Source: Panax quinquefolius (taxonomy: Eukaryota > Streptophyta > Magnoliopsida > Apiales > Araliaceae). Taken from it: 64,000 nucleotides of DNA. The notes under the pieces are model-generated. The model was not told the DNA's origin, ran no database searches, and worked only from the letters and a program-made list of their open reading frames with translations. Below, in pieces: positions 37,438 to 48,847 of the stretch; position 1 is the first letter of the stretch, and each line of letters opens with the position of its first letter. Position numbers and translations under genes: made by a program. Location of the stretch: the NCBI GenBank assembly GCA_020205615.1, contig CM035151.1, positions 16,656,322-16,720,321 on the forward strand. Reading direction: 5' to 3'.

Positions 37438-37858
37438 ACGGGTGCAACTTGGACGGGTTGAATGGGTTTAGGGGCCATTCCAATATCAACTCATACAAAA
37501 TTTGTTAGGTATAGGTTATTGAACGGACCTAAAGGTCGGGTCTATCTGTTACATAATTATCAACTCGTGATAAAGTTTATGGGTTCGGGTTAAATTTGGG
37601 CGAGTTTGAGTGGACAACAATTAAAATTATAATAAACTTAATTCGTCAAACAACAATAGTTGATAATCATAAATTGTTGAAAGATGACAATTTAAGGACT
37701 AATTTGTTCAATATTTTTGAAAAAAAGAGGGAAAAAATGAGGCAAATTTTGAATTTCTATCTTTATTTTTTAAAGCAAAAATAAAATATAAAAAATGTGT
37801 TCTTACTATTTGTTTCTTAAACAAGGTAATCTCTTTTTTTTATAATAGTAATTATAAT
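37438..37858. other. Non-coding spacer
   Basis: Low-copy AT-rich DNA in which I recognise no gene or element. It runs into the (TA)n tract at 37859. Confidence 0.4.
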
Positions 37859-37882
37859 TATATATATATATATATATATATA
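37859..37882. repeat. (TA)n microsatellite left of foldback element
   Basis: About 12 TA units lie immediately before the foldback element. A longer (TA)n run lies on the other side (38975-39036). Confidence 0.95.
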
Positions 37883-38974
37883 GAAGCCTTCCACTTAATA
37901 GGTTCTTTATGGAGTCTTTATCTTAAACCCCTTTTTGAATAGTTGATAAACTTATTGGAAGGTGAGATTGAAACATAAATATCTAAAACCTATGAAACAT
38001 CTTTGCTTTTATTTTAATATGAGGGACTACCATAGTCAACATATTGTCGGTTTGTTTAACTAAAAGCAATTTTTAATATTAAATAATACCATTAAGTGCA
38101 ACTTATCTTAGGTTTGTATAAAAAAAAAAAAAAAAAAATCAAACCGCATGGCAACCTCTTAGAATTGTATATAAAAATCAAATAGTGGCACAAGTTCTTT
38201 ATTTGCTATTTTTTATAACAATATTTGTTATTTTATAAAAACAAATATTTTTATAATAACAAATAAAGAATATAAAATATTTTATAAAAACAAATATTTT
38301 ATAATAACAAATAAAGAATATAAAATATTTTATAAAAATAGCAAATAAAGAATTATAAAATATTTGTTAATTCTTTATATAACAAATATATGCTATTGTT
38401 ATATAAAATAGGATATAAAATATCATAAAGAATTAATATTTTAAATTAAAGTGGGAAGAAATTAATATATTTGTTATATAAAGAATTATAAAAATATTTT
38501 TATATCCTATTTTATATCCTATTATAAAATAACAAATATTTTATAATTCTTTATTTGCTATTTTTATAAAAATATTTTATATTCTTTATTTGTTATTATA
38601 AAAATATTTGTTTTTATAAAATATTTGTTTTATAAAATAACAAATATTGTTATAAAAATAGCGAAATAAAAAACAACTTGTGCTTATTAGATTTTTATAT
38701 GTTATCTAAGAGGAGAGCTTTCTTGATTTTTTTTTTTTTTTTTTTTTTTATACAATGTTCGCACTTCTGGTATTATTTAATATTAAAATTCGCTTTTAGT
38801 TAAACAAATTGACAACACGTTGAACATATGGTGAATTCTCCGTATTATTAAAATAAAAGTCTACAAGTTGTCTTCATACTTACTTGAGATATTTATGTTT
38901 CAATCTCGCCTTCCAATAAGTTTATCAACGGTAAAAAAGGGTGTTAACAAGATATACTTAATCTATACAAGTTC
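37883..38974. mobile_element. 1.1-kb foldback element inside a (TA)n tract
   Basis: The whole interval is one long imperfect palindrome with arms of about 540 bp meeting near 38430. Matching landmarks from each end are GTTGATAAACTTATTGGAAG, GAGATTGAAACATAAATAT, TTTGTTTAACTAAAAGC, a poly(A)/poly(T) run of about 20 (38119 and 38728) and ACAATATTTGTTATTTTAT. There is no coding sequence. The outer sequence (ACCC..TTTTT.AATAGTTGATAAA) resembles the tip of the long TIR at 45179, suggesting a non-autonomous relative of that element. The transcript would fold into an almost complete hairpin. Confidence 0.85.

Positions 38975-39036
<62 letters not shown>
38975..39036. repeat. (TA)n microsatellite right of foldback element
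   Basis: About 30 TA units directly follow the foldback element. Confidence 0.95.
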
Positions 39037-39040
<4 letters not shown>

Positions 39041-40277
39041 CAAATTTTTTTACCCACGTACCATTTGTGAGCGGGCTAGAATTATGCATGGGTTGCCCAA
39101 CCCAAGTTACAATCCTACTAGTCTATGAGAAAGTAATGCATAGCCCACTCAGGAAGGGCACAAGATTCATGTCTTGGGGGCATTGTACAGTACAAATAAT
39201 AAAAAAATAATATAAATTTAACCACTAAATATTGCAAATCATTAAATCTTAGAGTATTTTTCTCTTTATATGACCATGAATTCCTTAACCACAATTTTTT
39301 TATCACTTGCAAGTGGAGATCATGCCTAATTCTTTGTATAAAGTGAATAAATTTCATTCTCATTTGAATAAAAGTTAATAAAATATTAGTCACTATATAA
39401 ACTTAACTACCGTTATGAAAAAATATATAAATCTACTAAAGAAGAAAAAACAAAAAAAAAATAGTGGGGCTACCACTCCACTATCTTAGTTCTGACCGTG
39501 GCTATCACTTTATTTGTAAAAGGTATTAGATAAAATGTAAATAAAGGATTCGGTTAACAAGAAGTGAATTTCATAAGAAATATTTCACGTATTCAATCTG
39601 ATGTAACACATAATGGCGGAGAATGATCTATAAAATCTGCAGATCATTCTTGTATTGATCATGAAATGAACTTATCATAAAGTCCGCTTCGTACTAACTA
39701 CTCTCATAAATAAAGTACAAAGACCAAGACAAAAGGCGGACAATGAAATGAAATGGGTACGTTATGTTATTATGTACTTAGGTTAATGAGATCATGTTGC
39801 GGACATACTTGTGATGATGTCTGGGAATTGTAACACATCTCATCTCTCAACACATTCACATGAATTTTCACTATCCTAATCACCCATTATTAATAACAAT
39901 CTTTTTAGGGTCGGATTGGTCATTGAATCAAAAAAGTTATCGCATGAAAGACAAAGAATTATTAGTTCAACTAGTGGATGAACCATTATTGGGTGAGTCA
40001 TTGTTTTAGCCAATGATTGTAATAAAATACATATTATTAGAACAATAACTATGTTGTCAAAAAAATAAGTGTCCCTACAAGTTCAAAATAAATATTATTA
40101 GAACAAGCATAAAAAAATGTGTATATTTATTTTGAGAATATAAATATTTCTTTGCAATCTGATTAATAGCAAGCAAATGAGTTTCTCCAGCCAATTGAGG
40201 AGTATAATTTAGGGGATTTTCTTCCCCTTTTTTTAATTTATCTTTCGATTTTATAACTAAATAGAACAAACATACTT
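39037..40277. other. Non-coding interval
   Basis: No gene is seen. A perfect 10-bp inverted repeat AGAATGATCT / AGATCATTCT with an 11-base loop occurs at 39620-39650, too short to interpret alone. Confidence 0.4.
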
Positions 40278-40510
40278 ACTCCGTTCTTGTAAAATATAAG
40301 ATCATTATTGATTTTTTAAATTAAAATTGATATGAATTTATTTAATTTTAACCAATAGAGATAAACTATCTAAAAAGTATTGTACTACTCATTGTAAGAT
40401 TTATTCTTTTATAATTTACAATAATAATCATAATTTTAAGTTTAGAAAAAGTTTTAAATTAACTTTAAAAAATCAATAATAATTTTAAAAATTGAAAGGG
40501 AAAAAGTAAA
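40278..40510. mobile_element. Possible Stowaway-like MITE
   Basis: The left end TACTCCGTTCTTGTAAAATA and the reverse-read right end TACTTTTTCCCTTTCAATTT share ATTATTGATTTTTTAAA further in. The size of about 230 bp, the TA border and the high AT content fit a decayed Tc1/mariner-type MITE. The inverted repeat is imperfect. Confidence 0.45.
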
Positions 40511-40719
40511 TGTTTACAAGGGGCAGCAAACACAACAAGGTAAGACTAATGAACGTGGTGATGTGAAGGTTATTGTACCCACAAGAACAGAATAGAACTC
40601 TTGAATCCATAAGAAAAATAATAAATTCACCAAGAGAACAACCATAATTATATTACTTGATGAATAAAATTTAATTGCTCATAAGCCCCCATAAACGTAT
40701 TTAGAGTCCTAAACTACTT

Positions 40720-42010
40720 CTTAATATCAATTAGATAAGAGAAATTAAAATAACCAAAATTTAAAAAACAATATAAAATTGACTAAACTAATTTGACGGG
40801 GGATAAGTCTATTTTAAACAAGTTTTTCGGGCTTAAAACGGCAAAATTAATGATTTGGCCATCAAAGTTGGCACATTTTACTGAATATCCGATTGAACTT
40901 TTAATTTTTCAAATTAAGTCACTGAACTAATTTTTATTTTCAAATTGGGTCATTCCGTTAAAAAAGTTGACAGACGTTAATTTTTTAGAAAAGCTATTTT
41001 TCTAAAAAATCTGTTTTTTTTAAAATAAATCTGTTTTTTTTTAAAAATATGTTTTTAAAAAAAATTCTGTTTTTTTTAAAAAAACTGTTTTTTTAAAAAA
41101 TCTATTTTTTAAAAAATCTTTTTTTAAAAAAAGTTGTTTCTTTTAAAAATCTATTTTAAAAAAATCTGTTTTTAAAAAAATCTGTTTTTTGGTTTTACTT
41201 TATTATGTTTTTTTATTTTTGAAACTTTAAAATGTTAATTTTTTATTGTTAAAATTTGTTTTGATTTTCTTTGCCACATAAGCAATATTTTTATTTTTTT
41301 TGCCACGTCGATTGCTACGTGAACAAAAAAAATTAACGTCATCAACTTTTTAACTAATGACCTAATTTGAAAATAAAAATTAGTTCAGTGACTTAATTTA
41401 AAAAATTTAAAGTTCAATCGGATATTCAGTAAAACGTGCCAACTTTGATGGCTAAATCATTAGTTTTGCCGGCTTAAAACTATATACGTCGTGATCAAAA
41501 TTATGTCACTTATAATAAGTACTGACCCAAATTATATTGAATACAACCAAACGGAAGTGGTTAGTATAAAGTTATTTTGAAAGTAAGTTGGTCGATTCAA
41601 TCGATAGAATCTTGACGCGCATGAGATTACATATGTGTAAGATTCTATTACATTAATCGACCAACTTACTCTTCTCAAAAAAACTTCATGCTAACTGAAT
41701 CCCAACCAAACAAATCAATGATCTACTACACCTAGCAAATTATAGCAAATGTATATAGCTGTGATTCAAGCGCATACTTTTCCTTTCTGTCTTTTTGTAA
41801 ATTATTATTGATGTGATCCTCAGAATCTATAGATAAAAAATTATTGTGATAAGCCCTATTCCTAAATATAGTGGAATGAATCTAATCTCATAATCAATTG
41901 TAAGATGCTAAAACTTGTCAAGTCACCTCAACTCAACAACACTTCTATGACTTGTCCCAAATTAGTTGGGTTAGGCCAAAAATGAATCCATATAACAGCT
42001 AGCATAAAGG
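40720..42010. repeat. Segmental duplication, copy A
   Basis: Blocks shared with 43225-43930 include ATAAGAGAAATTAA(A/G)ATAACC, AAATTATGTCACTT, ATATAGCTGTGA(T/A)TCAAG, CATAATCAATTGTAAGATG and AACTTGTCAAGT, in the same order and orientation. Copy A carries an extra 631-bp element (40840-41470). No gene is recognised inside. Confidence 0.75.
40840..41470. mobile_element. 631-bp MULE-type MITE with 10-bp target duplication
   Basis: Terminal inverted repeats of about 155 bp start GGCAAAATTAATGATTTGG on the left and GGCAAAACTAATGATTTAG read from the right. GGCTTAAAAC flanks both ends (40830-40839 and 41471-41480). The centre is a run of about 18-20-bp units of the form TCTGTTTTTTTTAAAAA. The paralogous segment at 43300-43330 has a single uninterrupted flank, which confirms the insertion. 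Confidence 0.85.
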
Positions 42011-42494
42011 TACAAAATAGTAGAATGGAATTGAAGTTAATATGTTTCTTCAACACCATATTCAATAAAAGTTGAAGAGATTAGTTAGGATATTTGGAGA
42101 AAAAAAGGAGGATATGTTTTTATTTTTATTTTCTTTTATTTGAAGAGCTGCTGTATCACTTCCACTCAAGATGAAGAATCTGAAATAAAATGGAGTAGAA
42201 GAAACAAGTTTGTCAAAATGTTTAAGAACTTACAAATATTACATAGTAATAATTTTTATTTTTAAAAAAAAGAAGAATTTCGGTACAAAATCGGTTTTAA
42301 TAGTACCAAATCGGGATTACCGGTAATTTGGTATCGGTATCGATACTCACTTTTGGATAAAAAAAAGGCAACCGATTTGGTACGGTAAATTACTGATAAA
42401 TAACCTCTACTTGTTGTTATGTATTAGGGTATATTTATGTCAACTTATAATTGCGAAATTTATCAATACACGAGATTGGTAGTAATTATAGAAG
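41481..42494. other. Non-coding interval (rest of duplication copy A and flank)
   Basis: No gene is visible. The interval 42270-42415 has several GGTACCAAATCGG-like words in both orientations, not resolved into an element. Confidence 0.4.
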
Positions 42495-43077
42495 GTAGGG
42501 GCTAGTTGCACTCCTTACTCTCCCATTCACACTTCATGATGGTTCACCAAAAAACCCTAGACTAATAAACACCACATCCCCTCTTTCCCCACTATTCTTC
42601 TATCTTGCTTCTGTTTCCTCTCTCCCTCAGTACCACCACATTGTATCAATGGACGACGAGGATTACCAGGTCGATCCAGACTATGGAGACTTCACCGACG
42701 AAGAAATGGAATTTTCAGAAGAGATGTAGAGTACCCAAAAGATATGGTAAGTTTCATCCTTCATCTTCGTCTTCTCTGGTTTGAAATGACTGATTCGCAT
42801 AGAATTTAGTTAAAATGCCCATTCTTAGTTATTTAGTTTACTTTTGTTGTTGAATGCTTAGGCTTTAATTCTCAGTTCATGTAAAAACTTAATTCCCAAT
42901 TCATGTAAAGGGTTTTTGCTTTGTTTTTGTAATTCTACTGCGTTTCAGGTGTCTTTGACTTTTTTTTAAAAAATATGAAAAAGGGGTGTACTCAAAATCA
43001 TATGATTTTTAATGGGGTTTTTTTAAACTATATATGGGGTGTGAATGGAAAAATGAATAGTGCAACTAGCCCCCACC
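42495..43077 (+). mobile_element. Pack-MULE-like element carrying a gene fragment
   Basis: The ends are inverted: GTAGGGGCTAGTTGCACT on the left and GGTGGGGGCTAGTTGCACT read from the right, with further matches (CCATTCACAC) over about 38 bp. TTATAGAAG (42486-42494) and TTATAGAAA (43078-43086) form a 9-bp target duplication with one difference. A single-copy empty equivalent exists near 60390-60410. Inside, a pyrimidine-rich leader runs to an ATG at 42650 that reads MDDEDYQVDPDYGDFTDEEM and six further residues before a stop. It is soon followed by ATGGTAAGTTT, a good 5' splice site. This looks like the promoter and first exon of a host gene I cannot name. Confidence 0.7.
42650..42730 (+). CDS. 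Short acidic ORF, probable captured first exon
   Basis: ATG starts a 26-residue frame very rich in Asp, Glu and Tyr, ending at a TAG. The upstream sequence (CCACACATCCCC-type and TCTTCTATCTTGCTTC) is typical of a plant 5' leader, and a splice donor GTAAGT lies about 20 bp after the stop. The stop suggests either decay or a tiny peptide. I do not recognise a family. It lies wholly within the inverted-repeat element at 42495-43077. Confidence 0.35.
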
Positions 43078-43086
43078 TTATAGAAA

Positions 43087-44314
43087 GACTCCACTTATTA
43101 CACATCTCTCCACAAAATTATCACTAATATTTATCTACATAATTGATAATCAAATATTTGACATAAAATATTCACAATATATATCATCATCCTAAAGTTT
43201 ATCATCACAAATTCATTATTATGTTATAACTACGATAAGAGAAATTAAGATAACCAAAATTAAAAAATATATATAAAATTGACTTAACTTTGACTGATGA
43301 TAAGAATAAATAAGTTTTTCGAACTCACAACTAATATGATCATGTCCAAAATTATGTCACTTTTAATACGTACTACCCCGAAAGACTATTTCAAGTCCGA
43401 AATGGACTCTTCGCACCAAATACAATCAAACAAATCTAGCAAATTATAGCAAATGGAGTTGAACAATAAAATAAATACTCCATATAGCTGTGAATCAAGT
43501 GTATACTTTTTTTTTGTCTTTTTGTTAAAATAATCTTCTTATCACATAAAAATATTATATATCTTTATATCTGCATACATGTATATTGCAGTAGCCCACA
43601 TATCGGTAGGGAAGCCATGATATACGTGTGTGTGTATGATGATAAGATATGATTCTTTGATATGAGAGTAACATTCTTGTTTTTGTTAATTATTGGCGTG
43701 ATCTTCAAAATTTATATATAAAAAAACAATATTCTTATGATAAACCATGTTACTAGCCAAAAATATAATGGTATCAATCTAATCTCATAATCAATTGTAA
43801 GATGTTAAAACTTGTCAAGTAACCTCAACTCGACAACACTTTTATGACTTGTCTATATCCCAAACTAGTTGGGTTAGGGGCTTAGGGCAAAGATGAAACC
43901 ATATAACAGCTAGCATAGAAGTACAAAGACCAAAAAAAATAAAGAGAAAGATAAAACATATACAAAGTACTGTTTTTAATAACTGTATACAAATTACACA
44001 GCCGAAGTTAACTCTATACGTGTTAACATTAAATTGGTCAATTGATTAACTTATTAACTCTATGCTACGTAATCCGATCCGATAATAAGTATATTAATGA
44101 TAAATTCATAACATTTTTCACTTGAACAATATGAAGTTTGTTGTCATCATTAGATTAGATATAAGTTGATTTAGACACAATCTAACAACATGAACAAGAA
44201 CTTTGTTAAACTCATCAATACAAAAGAAGTATATATTCAATTTCATCAAACTTTTTGAAAATAAACCATCCCTTTATTTTCCAATATTATTGATCATGAC
44301 TCCGTATCTATTAG
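43087..44314. repeat. Segmental duplication copy B and flank
   Basis: 43225-43930 repeats the blocks of 40720-42010 without the 631-bp insertion. 43087-43235 also matches 60410-60545 (ATTCACAATATATAT-like, CACAAATTCATTATTATG). No gene is seen. Confidence 0.7.
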
Positions 44315-44556
44315 CTGAAAAATCTGGACCAGCTTTTTGAGAATACTGATGGGGTTGAAACTGTGGCTTCTGCTAGATCTCAAAATCAATTAATTAATAA
44401 GGTTTGAAAGATCCAACCATTCTCATTCTCCTGGTGTGTGCTGAACCATCTCTTGGTTTAGGCATGAAAGAAGATGGGCTTAAAGAAGGATGGTATGATG
44501 GTGGAAGCATTTTTCTACCACTCTTTCTTATCATCTCTGTCTCATCTGTAAGCAAC
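44315..44556 (+). pseudogene. Ca2+-ATPase fragment, plus strand
   Basis: It reads LKNLDQLFENTDGVETVASA, then after a gap GLKDPTILILL, GMKEDGLKEGWYDGGSIF and LIISVSSVSN. These match residues about 94-110 and 156-206 of the ACA-type pump at 31710-34788 (N-terminal region to M2). It lacks everything after M2 and about 45 residues in the middle. It faces the second fragment at 44735-45113. Confidence 0.88.
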
Positions 44557-44734
44557 TTAATTAAAAAAAAAACAATTTAATTGACAAAATTTATCTAAAG
44601 TGAGAACTGAACAGCAATATACAATACAAGTAAAAGGGATTATATAAAGCAAATTTCAGTATTAATTAGACATTGTGGTTGAAGTATATACCTGCTGATA
44701 AATTGTTCTTGATTCTAGTGGTTAGGCACTAAAA

Positions 44735-45113
44735 TTTTGTTGCAGACTTGGAACATTTTGTAGACATTATAGCTGAGACAGAGATTACAAGAAAGAGTGG
44801 TTAAAAACTGGTAATTCACCATCATACCATCTTTCTTTATGTCCATCTTCATTCATGACTAAACCAAGAGAAAGTACAGCACAAACTAGGAGATTGAGAA
44901 TGGTGGGATCTTTCAAAACTTCTTAATTAAACAAACTGAAAAAAGAACTCATCTTTTTTTTTTTGGGTGGGGGTGTTGGAATTGGATATGGATTTTGGAG
45001 CAGAAGCTAAACTTACGAGTGACAACCCCATCAATTTCAAAAGCTGGTCCAGGTTTTGAAGCTTGAATGGAGGAGAACAATAGAGCATTTTGGACTACAT
45101 TGATTACTAACTG
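44735..45113 (-). pseudogene. Ca2+-ATPase fragment, minus strand
   Basis: Read on the minus strand it gives a VINVVQN-like start, NLDQLLK, then LKDPTILNLLVCAVLSLGL, MNEDGHKERWYDG and LVISVSAI in shifted frames. It covers about residues 70-225 of the ACA12/13-like pump. With the plus-strand fragment it forms an inverted pair around a spacer of about 180 bp. It ends just before the (TA)n tract that borders the Mutator-like element. Confidence 0.87.
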
Positions 45114-45121
45114 CCGGAGCT

Positions 45122-45124
<3 letters not shown>

Positions 45125-45178
<54 letters not shown>
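45125..45178. repeat. (TA)n microsatellite at left border of the MULE
   Basis: About 27 TA units run directly into GGGGATTTCTTCC, the start of the long terminal inverted repeat. A matching (TA)n tract is at 59856-59910. Confidence 0.95.
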
Positions 45179-45181
<3 letters not shown>

Positions 45182-45935
45182 GATTTCTTCCATGCTTGTA
45201 GGATTTTATATAGTCGCATCTAACACCCTCTTTGGATAGTTGATAAATTGAATTGATGGGCTGCGATTAACTTTTCTATTTGATAAGTAAGACATGGCAG
45301 GTTGTTGTGCCTAATTATTTCATATATCGACACTATTTTAATAAGTGAGGTCCACGTAAAATTATATTATCGGTATAGTTATAAAAGTGAATATTTATTA
45401 TTAAAATAATTCGGTAGGAAGAGCTTTCTGAAACGGCTACACATTTTTTTTAATTTTTTTAATTTCTCGTGGAGCAAAATGATATGGTTGGCATTGAAAT
45501 AATAAAATAATCCAGGAAGGAAGAGCTTCTACTAGAACACATATATTTTTTTTAATTTTTTTTATTTCTCCGTAGAAGACAAAGTGATCTGGTGGCATTA
45601 AAATAATAAAAAAATTCTACGTAGTAAATCTGACTTGTCACGGTGACAATAAAAAATTAAAAAATGATTTTATTCAAGCAATTCATTTGCTAAACAAATT
45701 CGAACTCATGCAACCTCAAACTCCATACACTCGCTCATATATGACCACCCGAGCACCACGGCCTAGTACATTAATTTCAACCAAGGATATATCTTTATAT
45801 TAAAACTTCACCATCCCCAAAATCTATATTCTTGCATTATTATTATATTACGATTTATTATTATTAATAAATCTATATATAATATATATGGGGGTTTTCT
45901 ATTTAGAAATAAGTTAATATCTATATTTATTAAGC
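45179..45935 (+). repeat. Left long terminal inverted repeat of the MULE
   Basis: It pairs with 59065-59855 in reverse complement. It contains, on the minus strand at 45695-45775, a tRNA-like piece with GCTCGGGTGGTCATATATG and GAGTTCGAAT (B-box-like). Confidence 0.85.
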
Positions 45936-46194
45936 AATGATTATTAGTAATGATTTTATATATTAAACAATAATTTTATTATTAAGAAATAATTTTATTA
46001 TTAATAAAACTAGTGAAGTATAATAATAATGTGATTATCGAATTTATAAAAGTAGTGAAGTATTATTATAATAATAATAATGTGATTATCAATATTAGAA
46101 ATACAGATTATACCAATACTAGTCTTTGCATAACATTAAGAGGAATAGTACATATTACATGTTCATTTTCATAAAATAAAAAAACATAGAATGA

Positions 46195-48493
46195 TTAATA
46201 CAACCGACGCCTATTTTTTGGCTCGGGAATCCCTAGCACTCGATAGTGATTTCGCTTTATCGTAGTCGGTTTTAAAGCCACAAATTGCACATTTTCGATG
46301 AGTCTTAGAAGGAATGATTTTCTCGAGTGCACTCTTGAATTTAGATTGTTTTTGCGGCCCTTTGTTTGAGAAATATTAGGTGGCAAAACTCTTCTTCTTT
46401 CCACTTTCTGCATCTTCATCGTCATTATCGTATCCCATATCATAATTTGGATCTCCAATTTGTGCAATCAATGTCGTCATTTGCTAGTTCAAGAATATTC
46501 TCATCAGGATCATCTTTGGTCAACCAACTCTTTTCCTCGTGCATTCGGTTTAAGAAACGGTTTTGTAACCTCTGATCGAGCAAGCCGCTTTCTTTCATTA
46601 ACTCCTGGTAATCACCCATCAAATGATTATAGCGCATTGCTTGATTTTGTTCGAAGTCAGCAGATGTGGAGTTAAAGAGTAAGTCTTCACCATTGCTTTT
46701 GTTCGCGTCTCTTGTCCACCAATGAAGGATCATGTCGGTCGGTATTTGTGAAATACTCTTTGCTATGAAATATCTCAAGATGTGCCTGCATAATTCACCA
46801 GAGTGAGAAAATATTTGGCAGTTACATGTTACCGATCCCAGTTGTCGATTGTTGACAACTTCTTTATATCTTCTACCATTTTGATTTGCAGACGCAGATT
46901 ATACCTTTGCATAAACCTTAGTATCGGTGACACACAACTCACTAAGTTTATGAACATTGTATTTCATGGAATCGATTTAATTGGCGTTGGAAACGTCTAA
47001 ACATCTCTTTGTGTACACTCATGCAAAGATGAACTTCTAAAGATGAACCAAAGTACCATAATCCTTTTACGATGTTTTGTTATGTAGTCGGCCTTCCTCT
47101 CCACGATAAACCTGTCTTTCTACGACCTTTTGACTCTGCAGTATAAAACATAGCATACTGTTGATGCATTAACATACTCATCAAAAAATGCATTCATGCT
47201 CGCTTCTTCCAATGGTAGTCATTCCATGACAAAATATTTCTTTGTATATATTTGGAATCCATTTCGTCAGTACATCATACAAACTTCCAAGCCATTCATT
47301 AGTATACAATTCATAGGAACTTATCGAGAATATGCCAACGCTCTTCAAATTCCTCGATGGACAATGAGTTATACACACGGTTGTTAAAATCATTTTTGAA
47401 CGATGGGTGCTCGAGAATAAACATGATGCAATTTTTCAGAAATTTATTGCTAATATGCCAAGAACACAATAAATGATAACTAGTTGGAAATCTTAGTAGC
47501 AATAACATTACTCATGGCTTTGTCTTGATCGGTGATGATGGTTGTAGGTGCCTTGTAGTCCATGGCTTCAAGCCGTATCGTAATACCCAAACGAAAGTGT
47601 CCTCTGTCTCGCCTCTAAATAAAGTGCAAATCCAAACAATATAGATCGATAATGGTGGTTGACCCCAACAAAGAATAGAACAAACGGCATGCCATACTTA
47701 TTTGTCCGGTATGTATTATCAAATGTCTGGCGCTCTCGAACTGTTGATATATAAACCTTGATCCAAGGTCAACCCACAAAATACAAGCTATGCGGTTGTT
47801 TTCACCGGGTTTCACTCGGGAAAAAAATTTCTTTGGCACTTAGGATGCAAGTTTGTTCAAATAATTGATGACGGTTTGTGCATCATTTTCATCTGCGAGA
47901 ATCACGCCTTAAATCTCGCACCACATTCTCAACATTAGCGATGAGAACGGAACATTTTGCAACCCACCTCCCATTGTGCTCAAAACATTCATCATCTTAC
48001 TAGGACCAATCTGGGACTTATTTAAAGTGTCGATTAAATTTCTTGCAACAGGAGTAATATTTATGTGAGTCTCGATCAAATCTACTTTGGTGGGGGTCAC
48101 TAAGTGATGATTGTGCTCTAATTCAACAGTAGATATACACCAATTGTCCTCTTTCTTATTGTGGACAACATATATTCTAGTTTTGTACATTGTTCGTCAT
48201 ATAGAGTCTCTCTGTCTAGTTATTTTATTACTACTATCTTTATCATCAGGTAAACTCTTGCCAACAATTGGTGTACCGGCTTTCTTACATACATACTGCT
48301 TAGATCTGATATCATTCGTATTAGCATGTTTATGACTAGTTGCAATTCTAATCTCAAATCCATTTTTGCGAGCATATGATCTATAAAAATATTCAACCTC
48401 TTCCAACGTACAAAATAATTGACCAACGTACGGAACAATATCATATTTATTACTGTCAACTTCACTAACAAATTCAGATGTATTATATGACAT
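46195..48493 (-). pseudogene. FAR1/FRS-type MULE transposase, frameshifted
   Basis: In N-to-C order on the minus strand: FAR1 DNA-binding domain (PYVGQLFCTLEEVEYFYRSY at about 48430-48370; WCISTVELEHNHHLVTPTKV at about 48140-48070); MULE transposase core (ENNRIACILWVDLGSRF near 47790; PTSYHLLCSWHISNKF near 47490-47440; NEWLGSLYDVLTKWIP near 47310-47250); a SWIM zinc finger (VTCNCQIFSHSGELCRHIL, about 46840-46780); and a C-terminal tail with a decayed CX2C knuckle and NHYRVLGIP. The start at 48493 gives MSYNTSEF; a longer frame upstream is less likely. At least five frame changes break it. FAR1-RELATED proteins are domesticated Mutator transposases. Here the flanking long inverted repeats point to the transposase of the element itself. 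An LTR element sits 355 bp upstream of the start codon. Confidence 0.87.
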
Positions 48494-48847
48494 TTTGAAA
48501 AACTTACTTGTGAATAATAGTGATGAATTTTGCTCGATCGAACTTGACTTGATTTTACGAAGTGAAAGTGGGCAACCGGATGAAACAAATTATGAGAGAG
48601 AGGAGAAAGAGAAAATAATATCGGAGAACAAATTCTATGGAAGGATAAGAAGATAACTTGAGAAAATAGCGACTTCCTAGACAATATTTAAAGGTAAAAA
48701 GATCGATTAAGATGCAATTTTGTAGCGGTTAATGCTCGAAAGTCAAACTAATGTACTTTTTCCATATAATCAATGTCGACTTTTTTTCTATTCCCATAGT
48801 GTTGTATTATTATGTTTGACTACTTATTCACCGGACATTGTTTATAA

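Noticed and set aside
39620..39650. Perfect 10-bp inverted repeat as a regulatory hairpin or terminator
   Set aside because: Isolated, short, without a neighbouring gene; expected by chance in AT-rich DNA of this length.
45037..45219. Frames through (TA)n giving IYIYIY peptides (also 59770-60001)
   Set aside because: Microsatellite translation only.
46366..48335. Plus-strand frames opposite the FAR1-type transposase
   Set aside because: The minus strand carries the recognisable domains in order; the plus-strand peptides have no family features.
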